Positions 1 to 7,641 of a DNA stretch of 25,642 nt are shown piece after piece. The position numbers and the translations under genes are program-made. The notes under the pieces are model-generated. The model did not search any database and had not been told where the DNA came from. It was given only the letters and a program-made list of their open reading frames with translations. The stretch spans positions 1 to 25,642 of IMG/VR virus record IMGVR_UViG_3300009506_000903; one strand, written 5' to 3'. The first letter of the stretch is position 1. Every line of letters starts with the position of its first letter. The DNA comes from a virus.

Positions 1-2
1 GG

Positions 3-272
3 TGTGTGGTTACTTCATTAGTATCTCCATACACTCCCCCAGAGCTGGGAGAACACAGATTATCAGGAGACATCTATAAAGATGCTCATCCAGGACAAAA
101 GTTTAGGGATGGTAGTACTATTACAACATCTCGTATCGTAGGAAAGAAGGGAGATGCAGTAGTTACCCTCTCCGGTAGTATATACGAGCTTGGGAATCCC
201 GCTCCCTTATATGAAGAACAATTCCCTAACGCTAAACAACGCTTGCTAGACAGTTTGGAGGAAGTAAAATGA
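3..272 (+). CDS. Hypothetical protein, possibly 5' partial
   Basis: I do not recognise this protein. The frame is open to the left edge of the window, so the gene may begin upstream; the first visible start is a GTG at position 6, which would give 88 residues, and its ribosome binding site cannot be judged. The product is small and polar, with no membrane segment. A central stretch of short hydrophobic runs and glycines (DGSTITTSRIVGKKGDAVV) looks like beta strands. Its stop overlaps the next start as ATGA at 269-272, so it is probably translated together with the ParB-methyltransferase gene. That coupling is the only clue to function. Confidence 0.6.
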   Translation, partial: CVVTSLVSPYTPPELGEHRLSGDIYKDAHPGQKFRDGSTITTSRIVGKKGDAVVTLSGSIYELGNPAPLYEEQFPNAKQRLLDSLEEVK

Positions 273-1621
273 GTAAACTTCAAATGGTACCTATAAAAGA
301 TATAACAGTTGGTACTAGGTTTAGAAAGAAATATGAGAAGAAAGCCCTTGAAGATTTAATAGAAAGTATCAAGGAGAAAGGTATTGTCCAGCCTATAACT
401 CTTAATAAGGACTTAGTCTTACAAGCTGGAGGTAGGAGATATGTAGCTGCTATGGCCGCTGAGCTTACAGAAGTTCCTGCCCTTATTCGTGACACAACTG
501 ATGAACTTGATTTGAGAGAGGTTGAACTCCTTGAGAACATTCAGCGGGAAGATTTAACATGGCAAGAAGAGGCTGCCTTATATGATGAGATTGATAGACT
601 CTTCAGAGAGAAGTTCAAAGGTAAGAAGAAGTGGAGTGGTAGAAAGACTGCCGAGGAGATAGGTGAGTCGTCAGGAAACGTAGCCGATAATCTTAAACTC
701 GCTAAGGCTTTAAAAGCGGTACCTGAGCTTAGCTTCTGCAAATCTAAGAAGGATGCTCTTAAGCTTCTGAAAAAGGCAGATAAGCATATCCAAGTACAAG
801 AAGCTGTTGCTGAACAGAAAGAGAGGATGAAGAAGGAAGCTCATACCTATGTAGAGTATGCTGAAAATCACTTTAAGATTGGCGACTGCCGCGAAGGAAT
901 ACAAGATCTAATTGATATGTATAAGGAGTGGAAGTCTCCATCTAAGATTGGGTTAGTCGAAGTTGACCCTCCCTACGCCATCGACCTTGAGGAGATAAAA
1001 AAGAAGGAGGGCATAACCAGTGCGGAGCTTGCAAAGTATAAAGAGATATCTAAGGAGCAGTACCCAACTTTCCTTGAACAAGTGTGCCGACTTATTTACT
1101 CCGTATCAGCGCCAGATTCTTGGACGATATTCTGGTTCGGACCTACCTGGTTCTGTGAAGTCAAGCATGCTCTCTGCTCTGCAGGATTTGAAGTGGATGA
1201 CATTCCAGGAATCTGGGTCAAAGGTAACGAGGACTCTGAAGGTCACGGACAAACAAACCAGCCTGGAATTTATTTGGCTAGGGCTTACGAACCCTTCTTC
1301 ATTGCCAGGAAGGGTAAGCCTGAAGTTCACAAGCAGGGACGGAGTAATGTCTTTAATTTCAAGCCTGTCCCAAATCAGAGCAAGTATCATCCGACACAAC
1401 GACCTATTGCATTGATGGAAGAAATCTTACAGACCTTTGCAACACCGGGTACTACAGTAATGATTCCTTTCCTTGGGTCAGGTGTTACTCTGCAGGCTGT
1501 CTATAGAAATCATATGCAGGGCTTTGGTTGGGAACTTAATGCACACAACAAAGAACATTTCTTATTGGAGGTAGAGAAAGATGAACGACTCTCAACGGAT
1601 GCAGCATCAAATGATGGGTAG
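269..1621 (+). CDS. ParB-like domain fused to a beta-class DNA methyltransferase
   Basis: This 450-residue protein joins two domains. Residues about 5-105 are ParB/Srx-like: a GGRRYVAA box near 54-61 and the typical ENIQREDLTWQEEA at 89-102. A helical, lysine-rich linker follows (about 105-200). The C-terminal half is an N6-adenine or N4-cytosine DNA methyltransferase: DPPY catalytic motif IV at 233-236, HPTQRP at 374-379 and the SAM-binding FLGSG motif I at 401-405. Motif IV comes before motif I, as in the beta class. Such fusions occur in phages; the enzyme probably methylates phage DNA, perhaps against host restriction. No restriction endonuclease is next to it. The start follows GGAGGAAGTAAAATG and overlaps the upstream stop. 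The target sequence cannot be read from the protein. Confidence 0.9.
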   Translation: MSKLQMVPIKDITVGTRFRKKYEKKALEDLIESIKEKGIVQPITLNKDLVLQAGGRRYVAAMAAELTEVPALIRDTTDELDLREVELLENIQREDLTWQEEAALYDEIDRLFREKFKGKKKWSGRKTAEEIGESSGNVADNLKLAKALKAVPELSFCKSKKDALKLLKKADKHIQVQEAVAEQKERMKKEAHTYVEYAENHFKIGDCREGIQDLIDMYKEWKSPSKIGLVEVDPPYAIDLEEIKKKEGITSAELAKYKEISKEQYPTFLEQVCRLIYSVSAPDSWTIFWFGPTWFCEVKHALCSAGFEVDDIPGIWVKGNEDSEGHGQTNQPGIYLARAYEPFFIARKGKPEVHKQGRSNVFNFKPVPNQSKYHPTQRPIALMEEILQTFATPGTTVMIPFLGSGVTLQAVYRNHMQGFGWELNAHNKEHFLLEVEKDERLSTDAASNDG

Positions 1622-2177
1622 TATAGTTGATACTAGAGAACGAATGGAGTATGCACTTGAGGAGATAAGGAAGAATAGACCTCTGATTTATCTTGCTTGT
1701 GCTTATGGAAAGGTACCTAAACCACAACAGAAGAGAAGGTATCAGATAGCTAGTGAGGTAGCAGGGAATCTTCTTAAAGCTGGCAATCTTGTGTATAGTC
1801 CTTTGTCTCATAGTCATCCTATGCAGGTGTATGGTAATATGAAGTGGAGTAGTACTCAATGGCTAGAGTATGATGAATTCTATCTCGAACGATGCGATAT
1901 TCTTATGGTTCTTCAGTTAACTAATGCTTGGAGAAACTCAGAAGGTATCTTGCATGAGATACAATTCTGTCATGATTTAGGTAAGCCTATCATATTCCTC
2001 CCTTATGATGGAAATGATGAGCCTTTGCCAGTGGCAGGACCTAGAAGAATCACAACAACAGAAGCATTAGAAAAGGCAGCGCAAGCTTGGTGTACTCCTG
2101 ATACAGATGATATAGTAATGGACTCAAGACTTGCTCAAGCTTTTGCTAATATTCTTCATGAGGAGATGAATAAATGA
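1581..2177 (+). CDS. DUF1937 / nucleoside deoxyribosyltransferase-like protein
   Basis: A 198-residue protein with a Rossmann-like core resembling DUF1937 and the nucleoside 2-deoxyribosyltransferase superfamily. Visible marks are the first strand with IYLACAY near 36-42, the YSPLSHSHP stretch at 72-80, the WLEYDEFYLERCDILMV region at 94-110 and NSEGILHEI near 119-127, where the glutamate of such enzymes lies, then KPIIFLPYD. Family members cleave or exchange N-glycosidic bonds of nucleosides or nucleotides; the substrate here is unknown. The gene overlaps the end of the methyltransferase gene by 41 bases in another frame, but a GGAGG at 1567-1571 supports this start. Its neighbours are DNA-modification and nucleotide genes, so a role in the nucleotide pool or a base-modification pathway is plausible. 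Confidence 0.75.
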   Translation: MNDSQRMQHQMMGSIVDTRERMEYALEEIRKNRPLIYLACAYGKVPKPQQKRRYQIASEVAGNLLKAGNLVYSPLSHSHPMQVYGNMKWSSTQWLEYDEFYLERCDILMVLQLTNAWRNSEGILHEIQFCHDLGKPIIFLPYDGNDEPLPVAGPRRITTTEALEKAAQAWCTPDTDDIVMDSRLAQAFANILHEEMNK

Positions 2178-3184
2178 GTTTCTTACCTTCTCAAACCTCA
2201 CGTGAAGTTCCTGCTGATGGCGACCCGAATAGTCTCATAGCCATAGTAGGTGAAGCCCCTGGCGCGTTTGAGGTTAACTCTGGAAAGCCCTTTGTAGGCC
2301 CTGCTGGTAGAGTGCTTGAGCAGTGTCTGCATGGGGCTGGTCTAATCAGGGGTGAGCTATATATAACTAATCTTATCAAGTATAAGATAAAGTCTATCGA
2401 CACTTATTATAATGAGAGACGAAAGGCTTTAACTGACCTTGGGCAGAAACATGCTGAACTCTTATGGGATGAGTTAGCAGATGTAAAGGCTAATATCATT
2501 GTACCTCTAGGTAATCCAGCACTGGCTGCACTCACTGGTCAAGGTGGTATTATGAGAAGGAGAGGCTATATAGCTGAGTCTCCGTATCTGCGACGAAAGA
2601 TACTTCCTACCATCCATCCTGCTGCAGCCATCCGAGGCAACTACTTATATAGACATTATATAACTGCCGACCTTAGGAAGGCAAAGGCTAACTCTGATAC
2701 CTCTGAGATTGTGTGGCCTGAAGTTGAGATACATATTCCTAAAAACTATTGGGATGCAGTACACTGGCTGAAGTGGCTCAAGCAGCAACCTGCATTATCC
2801 ATAGACATTGAAGTAATGAACTTTGAAGTATCCTGTATAGGCTTCTGCTGGGAAGATAATAAGGCAGTTGTAATCCCTATGTATGGCGCTGCTTTATGGA
2901 CGGAGGAAGAGGAGGTTGGCCTGTGGTCTCTCATTGCTGCTATCCTTGAAGACCCTGAAATAGCAAAGACTGGACAGAACTTCATCTTCGATATGCAGTT
3001 CCTCGCTCAGCGCAACAACATAATAACTCGTGGTCACATAGATGATACTATGATTAAGGCCAGTATTCAATATCCTGACTTCCCTAAATCGCTGGAGTTC
3101 CTTGTAAGTGTCCATTGTAATAGACCATACTGGAAGGACATGGTTCAGTGGAAGGGAGCGGACTTAGTTAAGAAGGAGAGTTGA
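2174..3184 (+). CDS. UDG-like domain fused to the N-terminal part of a 3'-5' exonuclease
   Basis: Residues about 20-172 form a uracil-DNA glycosylase-like domain of the family 4/SPO1-polymerase type: GEAPGAFE at 26-33, PFVGPAGRVLE at 39-49, and the HP motif in PTIHPAAAIR at 145-154. The cysteines that hold an iron-sulphur cluster in family 4 enzymes are absent; the usual KCRP after TN is KYK here. Residues about 190-330 are the start of a Pol I-type proofreading domain: ExoI DIE at 211-213 and ExoII NFIFD at 269-273. The protein stops before ExoIII, which lies at the start of the polymerase gene at 4856. In phage SPO1 a UDG-like domain, exonuclease and polymerase form one polypeptide, so this is probably the front piece of a split polymerase. 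The start follows GAGGAG at 2160-2165. Confidence 0.85.
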   Translation: MSFLPSQTSREVPADGDPNSLIAIVGEAPGAFEVNSGKPFVGPAGRVLEQCLHGAGLIRGELYITNLIKYKIKSIDTYYNERRKALTDLGQKHAELLWDELADVKANIIVPLGNPALAALTGQGGIMRRRGYIAESPYLRRKILPTIHPAAAIRGNYLYRHYITADLRKAKANSDTSEIVWPEVEIHIPKNYWDAVHWLKWLKQQPALSIDIEVMNFEVSCIGFCWEDNKAVVIPMYGAALWTEEEEVGLWSLIAAILEDPEIAKTGQNFIFDMQFLAQRNNIITRGHIDDTMIKASIQYPDFPKSLEFLVSVHCNRPYWKDMVQWKGADLVKKES

Positions 3185-3185
3185 T

Positions 3186-3485
3186 ATGGACTTTATAGAG
3201 TTTCAAAAGGTAGCTGGAGAATGGGCAGAAAGAACATTTCCAAAGTCTACTACAGCCAGCGTGCTTGCTCACATGGAAGAAGAAATGTTTGAACTTAAAC
3301 TTGCAGAGAAGTTCCATGAGCAGGCTGAAGAAGTGGCAGACATACTTCTCCTATTAATCCATTACTGTCACAAGAATAATATAAACTTATTTGGGGCAGC
3401 AAAAGTAAAGTTTAAAGAGAATCAATCTCGTAAGTGGGCAACTGAAGCAAACGAGAAAGGTTATTTCAAGCATGAGGAGGAATAA
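3186..3485 (+). CDS. MazG-like (DUF550-type) nucleotide pyrophosphohydrolase
   Basis: A 99-residue all-helical protein with the metal-binding signature of MazG-type enzymes: EExxE at 32-36 and EExxD at 48-52, then a C-terminal KVKFKENQSRKW stretch (73-84) as in DUF550 proteins. The family hydrolyses nucleoside triphosphates to monophosphate and pyrophosphate. In a phage this could remove host alarmones or unwanted dNTPs. It begins one base after the glycosylase/exonuclease stop behind AAGGAGAGTTGATATG, and its stop overlaps the helicase start as TAATG. It is the first gene of the cassette that lies between the two polymerase pieces. Substrate preference cannot be told from sequence alone. Confidence 0.8.
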   Translation: MDFIEFQKVAGEWAERTFPKSTTASVLAHMEEEMFELKLAEKFHEQAEEVADILLLLIHYCHKNNINLFGAAKVKFKENQSRKWATEANEKGYFKHEEE

Positions 3486-4630
3486 TGCAATACTCACAAG
3501 ACCAAGAGCTTGCTTTAAAGAAGATGCACGAGTGGTATAAGGCCTGCAAAGAAGGCCTTCTTACTAAGCAAGTATTTTATCTAACAGGCTGGGCAGGTAC
3601 AGGTAAGACTACCATAGCCAATGCTTTTGCAGATGAATATAAGAATAAAGGGATTAACAAAGACCGTATTGCTTACGGTTCTTTTACTGGTAAGGCTGCT
3701 CTACGAATGAGACAGGCAGGTATGCAGGGCGCTCAAACTCTTCATAGTATGATATATACTGTGGAGACAGATAGGAAAACTGGTAAGCCTGTCTTTCATC
3801 TCGACCCAAACTCCTCATTGAGGAAGGAAGACTTACTAATCCTTGATGAATGTTCTATGGTTGATAAGGAACTAGGTGAAGATGTGCTCAGCTTTAAGGT
3901 TCCAGTTCTAGTTCTTGGCGACCCAGGACAATTACCACCTATCAAAGGTACTGGATTCTTCACCAGTAGGAAGCCTGACGCTACTCTCAGCGAGGTACAT
4001 CGACAAGCCCTTGAAAATCCCATCATCAAACTGGCTACCGATATAAGAGAAGGTAAGCCAATCCAGAGGATGAATGAGCCTAATCTTAAGACCTATATAA
4101 AGTCTAATAAGTTTGATGCAATATATAAAGACTTTGACCAAATCTTATGTGGCACTAATAAGACTCGTAATCGAATCAATGATCTTGTAAGGGCATATGA
4201 AGGTTATGATGACTTAGATGTACCTCACCAAGGAGAGAGGATTATCTGCTTAAGAAATAATAGAGTGGATGGGGTCTTTAATGGGTTGATAGGAACTATG
4301 ACTAAGGGAGCTGACCCTAACGCTGACCTTCCTTTGCTTGAGTTTGTTGATGAGGAAGAAACTATCCATATGGTATATGCACATAGAGAGGGATTCATAG
4401 ATGATAAGCTCTTTAATGATATGCACTATTCTCTTAGGAAGTCTGCTAATGAATTTACCTGGGGTTATTGTGTTACAGTACATAAGTCTCAAGGTAGTCA
4501 ATGGGATTCAGTTCTCCTTGCTGATGACAACTTCCTTATATGGGACAAGCCTCAGAGAAGGAAGTGGATATACACTGCAGTAACAAGGGCCGCTGATAAG
4601 CTTGGAATTATGCTAGCAAAAGGATTATGA
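3485..4630 (+). CDS. RecD/Dda-like superfamily 1 DNA helicase
   Basis: A 381-residue single-polypeptide SF1B-type helicase. Walker A is GWAGTGKTT at 35-43, Walker B DECS at 121-124, motif III GDPGQLPP at 145-152, motif V TVHKSQGSQWDSV in the C-terminal quarter, and motif VI YTAVTRA near the end. The size and motif spacing match phage T4 Dda and RecD-like helicases, which unwind 5' to 3'. It probably acts in replication start, fork progress or recombination. It lies between the two pieces of the DNA polymerase and is coupled to its neighbours: it starts in the TAATG junction with the MazG gene behind GAGGAGG, and ends inside the start of the next small gene. All helicase motifs look intact. 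Confidence 0.92.
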   Translation: MQYSQDQELALKKMHEWYKACKEGLLTKQVFYLTGWAGTGKTTIANAFADEYKNKGINKDRIAYGSFTGKAALRMRQAGMQGAQTLHSMIYTVETDRKTGKPVFHLDPNSSLRKEDLLILDECSMVDKELGEDVLSFKVPVLVLGDPGQLPPIKGTGFFTSRKPDATLSEVHRQALENPIIKLATDIREGKPIQRMNEPNLKTYIKSNKFDAIYKDFDQILCGTNKTRNRINDLVRAYEGYDDLDVPHQGERIICLRNNRVDGVFNGLIGTMTKGADPNADLPLLEFVDEEETIHMVYAHREGFIDDKLFNDMHYSLRKSANEFTWGYCVTVHKSQGSQWDSVLLADDNFLIWDKPQRRKWIYTAVTRAADKLGIMLAKGL

Positions 4631-4632
4631 TT

Positions 4633-4863
4633 ATGAAAGTTATTGATAGTTACTCAGGAAAAGATTTTGACGTAACTTTTCCAGATTTAATACGAAGAGC
4701 TGTATCATATAATACTTCTCTTTGTTCAGGGCATTTAGAAGTCTTAGCCGCTGCCCAAGAAACACTTATAGATATCATATGCCACTTTACTAAATATTTA
4801 AGTGAGGAGGATATGGTAGAGTTTATGAAAGATATAACCACAGGATACTATCTAGATGAGTGA
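4633..4863 (+). CDS. Small hypothetical protein
   Basis: I do not recognise this 76-residue acidic protein. It has a short N-terminal beta-like stretch (KVIDSYSGKDFDVTF) followed by mostly helical sequence, with two cysteines and no membrane segment. Two starts are possible, ATG at 4627 and ATG at 4633; the AGGA at 4621-4624 is only 2 bases from the first but 8 from the second, so 4633 is preferred. The gene overlaps both the helicase stop, if 4627 is used, and the polymerase start (ATG at 4856, stop at 4861-4863). Its place between helicase and polymerase suggests a replication accessory role, which is inference only. Confidence 0.6.
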   Translation: MKVIDSYSGKDFDVTFPDLIRRAVSYNTSLCSGHLEVLAAAQETLIDIICHFTKYLSEEDMVEFMKDITTGYYLDE

Positions 4864-6460
4864 ATTTACTGATACAGTCCTCGAGTACAACGCCTTCGAC
4901 GTGGTTAATACTCTTGAGGTAAGTAAGGAACTTGAATCTGGCATGGATGCTGACTATCAAGCGACCTATGATTTCACTGAGCGTCTTCTTGAACCTCTCA
5001 TGTTCATGATGAGTAGAGGGGTTGCAGTAGACATGGATGAACTTCAGATTGTTAAGGAAGGCACTATTAAGAAGGCTCAAGCTAAAAGGGAGAAGTTAAA
5101 TGAACTGGCTGAACGAGAGCTTAACCCTAATTCCCCTGCCCAGCTTAGACAGTACTTCTATGTGGAGAAGGGTATCCAACCGTACACGAAAAGGAACGCA
5201 AAGGGTAGTAGTAGCATTACCTGCGATGATAAAGCTCTTCAGCGTATCGCCAGAGGCACTGCTACTCGTAGAGGATTACCTGAAGCGAAACTCATACAAG
5301 AAATTAGAGCTCTCGAGAAACTCCATGGAACATACTTGGACATTGCTTTTGACCAGGACAGACGGTTCCGTTGTAGCTATAATCCAAGAGGAACAAAGTT
5401 CGGGCGACTCAGTTCCTCAAAGACTATTTTTGAGACTGGCATGAATATGCAGAATCTACCTCATGTCTTTAAGAAATTCCTTGTAGCAGACCCAGGGTAT
5501 ATGCTATGGGAGATTGATAAGGCTAAGGCAGAGTGGGTAGTCGTTGCTTATGTCTCAGGTGACGCTAATATGATTAAGGTTATAGAGGAAGGTCTCGACC
5601 CTCATATCCATACTGCTCACCTTATGACCGGCCTACCCAAGGAATTGATAGAGGAAGAGTCTAAGTTAGTAGGACATCTGACTGACCCACAGGAAGTAGG
5701 TGAGATAAGGAATAAGATGCGGCAGGCCTCCTTTGCTGTAGCAAATGCTTTTGAGGCCGCCGACTTTCTTCCTCGCACTATGAGTATAAGGCAATGTGGT
5801 AAGAAATCCAATCATGGTCTAAACTATGATGAGGGATATAGAACATTTGCCCTCACCAATGAGATGCTTGAAGCTGAAGCTAAGAAGGTTATCCAACTCT
5901 ATAAGTACAAGGCCTACCCCGGAATTCCTATCTGGCATAGGTCTATTCAAGAGCAGCTCCGTCATGATAGGACCTTATACAACTGCTTCGGAAGGAAGTA
6001 TAAGTTCCTGGGCAGATGGGATGATGACCTATTCAAGGCTGCCTATGCTTATATTCCACAGAGCTCTGTTGCGGATTTAGTGAATCATGGGATTATAGAT
6101 TCCTATTATGACCGAAGTGATTATATGCTACGGCAGGAGTTGCTAGGTCAGGTACATGACTCAGTGCTTGGACAGAATCCTATATCCGTAATAGAAGAAC
6201 ATGAAGGTGAAAAGGATATCTATAAGATGTATACTAAAGATATTCATCTAAACTCTATAGATATGGCAAAGTCTATGCAAGTAACTGGACAGTACATGAA
6301 TCGTGAATTAGAATACGGAGGACGAAGCTTCCATATAGATAACGACGCTAAGGTCGGATTCAGTTGGGGCGATATGAAAGACGTTAAAATAGACGCTCCT
6401 ATAGAAACACTTGCACAACAAATCCTAGGAGTCTATAATGAGTTCCAGTCGGGAGCTTGA
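4856..6460 (+). CDS. Family A DNA polymerase, ExoIII motif plus polymerase domain (C-terminal piece)
   Basis: This 534-residue protein begins with the last motif of a Pol I-type proofreading domain: Y11-N-A-F-D15 matches ExoIII (YxxxD). The polymerase domain follows: GRLSS at 183-187 with MQNLP at 198-202, motif A with D221 and E226, motif B R312-K316-H320 in RQCGKKSNHGLNY, the PQSSVAD helix at 401-407 and motif C HDS at 434-436. Both catalytic aspartates (D221, D435) are kept. The motif B position that is Phe in E. coli Pol I and Tyr in T7 is His here. ExoI and ExoII are missing from this protein and lie in the 2174-3184 gene. The start overlaps the upstream stop, with AGGA 10 bases before it. 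It is the replicative polymerase by context. Confidence 0.92.
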   Translation: MSEFTDTVLEYNAFDVVNTLEVSKELESGMDADYQATYDFTERLLEPLMFMMSRGVAVDMDELQIVKEGTIKKAQAKREKLNELAERELNPNSPAQLRQYFYVEKGIQPYTKRNAKGSSSITCDDKALQRIARGTATRRGLPEAKLIQEIRALEKLHGTYLDIAFDQDRRFRCSYNPRGTKFGRLSSSKTIFETGMNMQNLPHVFKKFLVADPGYMLWEIDKAKAEWVVVAYVSGDANMIKVIEEGLDPHIHTAHLMTGLPKELIEEESKLVGHLTDPQEVGEIRNKMRQASFAVANAFEAADFLPRTMSIRQCGKKSNHGLNYDEGYRTFALTNEMLEAEAKKVIQLYKYKAYPGIPIWHRSIQEQLRHDRTLYNCFGRKYKFLGRWDDDLFKAAYAYIPQSSVADLVNHGIIDSYYDRSDYMLRQELLGQVHDSVLGQNPISVIEEHEGEKDIYKMYTKDIHLNSIDMAKSMQVTGQYMNRELEYGGRSFHIDNDAKVGFSWGDMKDVKIDAPIETLAQQILGVYNEFQSGA

Positions 6461-7640
6461 AGACTGGATAAGTGCCTATTTGAAATATACAGAGAATACT
6501 GAACCACCTATATCTTATCATACATGGACTGCTGTCTCAATGATAGCAGGAGCTTTGCAGCGAAAAGTCTACCTAAGGTGGGGCTTTGATACTATATACC
6601 CTAATATGTATGTAGTACTAATTGGGCCATCTGGTAGAGCGAGGAAAGGCACTGCAATGAATATCGGGAAGGATATTCTGAAAGATATAGGAATAAGTAT
6701 GACCTCTGAAAGTATTACTCGTGAGGCTCTTATTCGGGATATGAAGGAGGCTATCAGCAACTTTACTGATGCCACTACAGGAAAGATTAGGTATCATTGT
6801 TCATTCACTGCATTATCGGAGGAGTTATCAGTCTTCTTAGGCCAGAATGATATAAGGTTCTTAGCAGACTTAACTGATTGGTATGACTCAAGAGATAGTT
6901 GGACTTATCGTACAAAAGGTTCTGGAACAGACAAGATTGAGGGCGTATGTTTCAACATACTTGGAGCTACGGCTCCTGACTGGCTGCAATCAATTCTACC
7001 TCAGGAGGCTGTCGGAGGAGGCTTCACATCTAGAATTATTTTCGTCGTTGAGGAAACTAAAGGAAAGACAGTACCAGAACCGATATATTCAGACACTGAG
7101 CATGACCTCAGACAAAAGCTCCGCAGAGACTTGGAGAAGATTGCGACTCTTACGGGCGAGATTACCTTTGAGGCACAAGCTAAGGATGCCTACATTGCAT
7201 GGTACGAGGCGCATGAGGAGGCCATTGCCAAAGGTAAACCGCCTATTGAAGATACAAGATTTGCCGGGTACTTGGATAGACGAGCTACACATTTGAGGAA
7301 GTTAGCAATGGTAATGTCTGCAAGTAGGGGTACAGACAGACTTATAACATTACCAGATATTGAACGTGCAGATAAGGTACTCAAACAAGCTGAGGCTAAG
7401 ATGCACAAGACCTTTGGTGGGTTAGGGAGCAGTCCATACTCAGCAATTACTGATAAGGTTATTAACTATGTTAAGAACAAGCATGAAGTTAAGCGGTCAG
7501 AAGTATTGAGACAATTCTATAGAGACCTTGACCCATCAATACTAGATGTGATAGAGGCTACTATGAGTCAGATGAAGATTGTTAAAGTGATTAGAGATAT
7601 GCAGAACCACGATACTACCTATGAATATAAAGGGAGCTAA
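6438..7640 (+). CDS. DUF3987-like P-loop ATPase, putative replicative helicase
   Basis: A 400-residue protein resembling the DUF3987-type ATPases that phages carry beside DNA polymerase. The N-terminal PPISYHTWTAVSMIAGAL and the P-loop GPSGRARKGTA at 63-73 are visible; the P-loop ends KGT where a standard Walker A has GKT. The middle has ILGATAPDWLQSILP followed by GGGFTSRIIFVVEE, typical of these proteins. The last 70 residues look like a winged helix (KVINYVKNKHEVKRSEVLRQ), which may bind DNA. It probably serves as the fork helicase, but no primase domain is seen. The start lies 23 bases inside the polymerase gene, behind AGGAG at 6427. Confidence 0.7.
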   Translation: MSSSRELEDWISAYLKYTENTEPPISYHTWTAVSMIAGALQRKVYLRWGFDTIYPNMYVVLIGPSGRARKGTAMNIGKDILKDIGISMTSESITREALIRDMKEAISNFTDATTGKIRYHCSFTALSEELSVFLGQNDIRFLADLTDWYDSRDSWTYRTKGSGTDKIEGVCFNILGATAPDWLQSILPQEAVGGGFTSRIIFVVEETKGKTVPEPIYSDTEHDLRQKLRRDLEKIATLTGEITFEAQAKDAYIAWYEAHEEAIAKGKPPIEDTRFAGYLDRRATHLRKLAMVMSASRGTDRLITLPDIERADKVLKQAEAKMHKTFGGLGSSPYSAITDKVINYVKNKHEVKRSEVLRQFYRDLDPSILDVIEATMSQMKIVKVIRDMQNHDTTYEYKGS

Positions 7641-7641
7641 C

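Noticed and set aside
3185-4855. Intron or split intein as cause of the polymerase split
   Set aside because: The insert holds three complete genes with their own ribosome binding sites; no intein splice residues or homing endonuclease were seen at the break.
2174-6460. A genome with 2-aminoadenine (Z) in place of adenine
   Set aside because: MazG-type and family A polymerase genes occur in such phages, but PurZ is not in the window and the PurD-like protein belongs to another enzyme family. Nothing here shows it.
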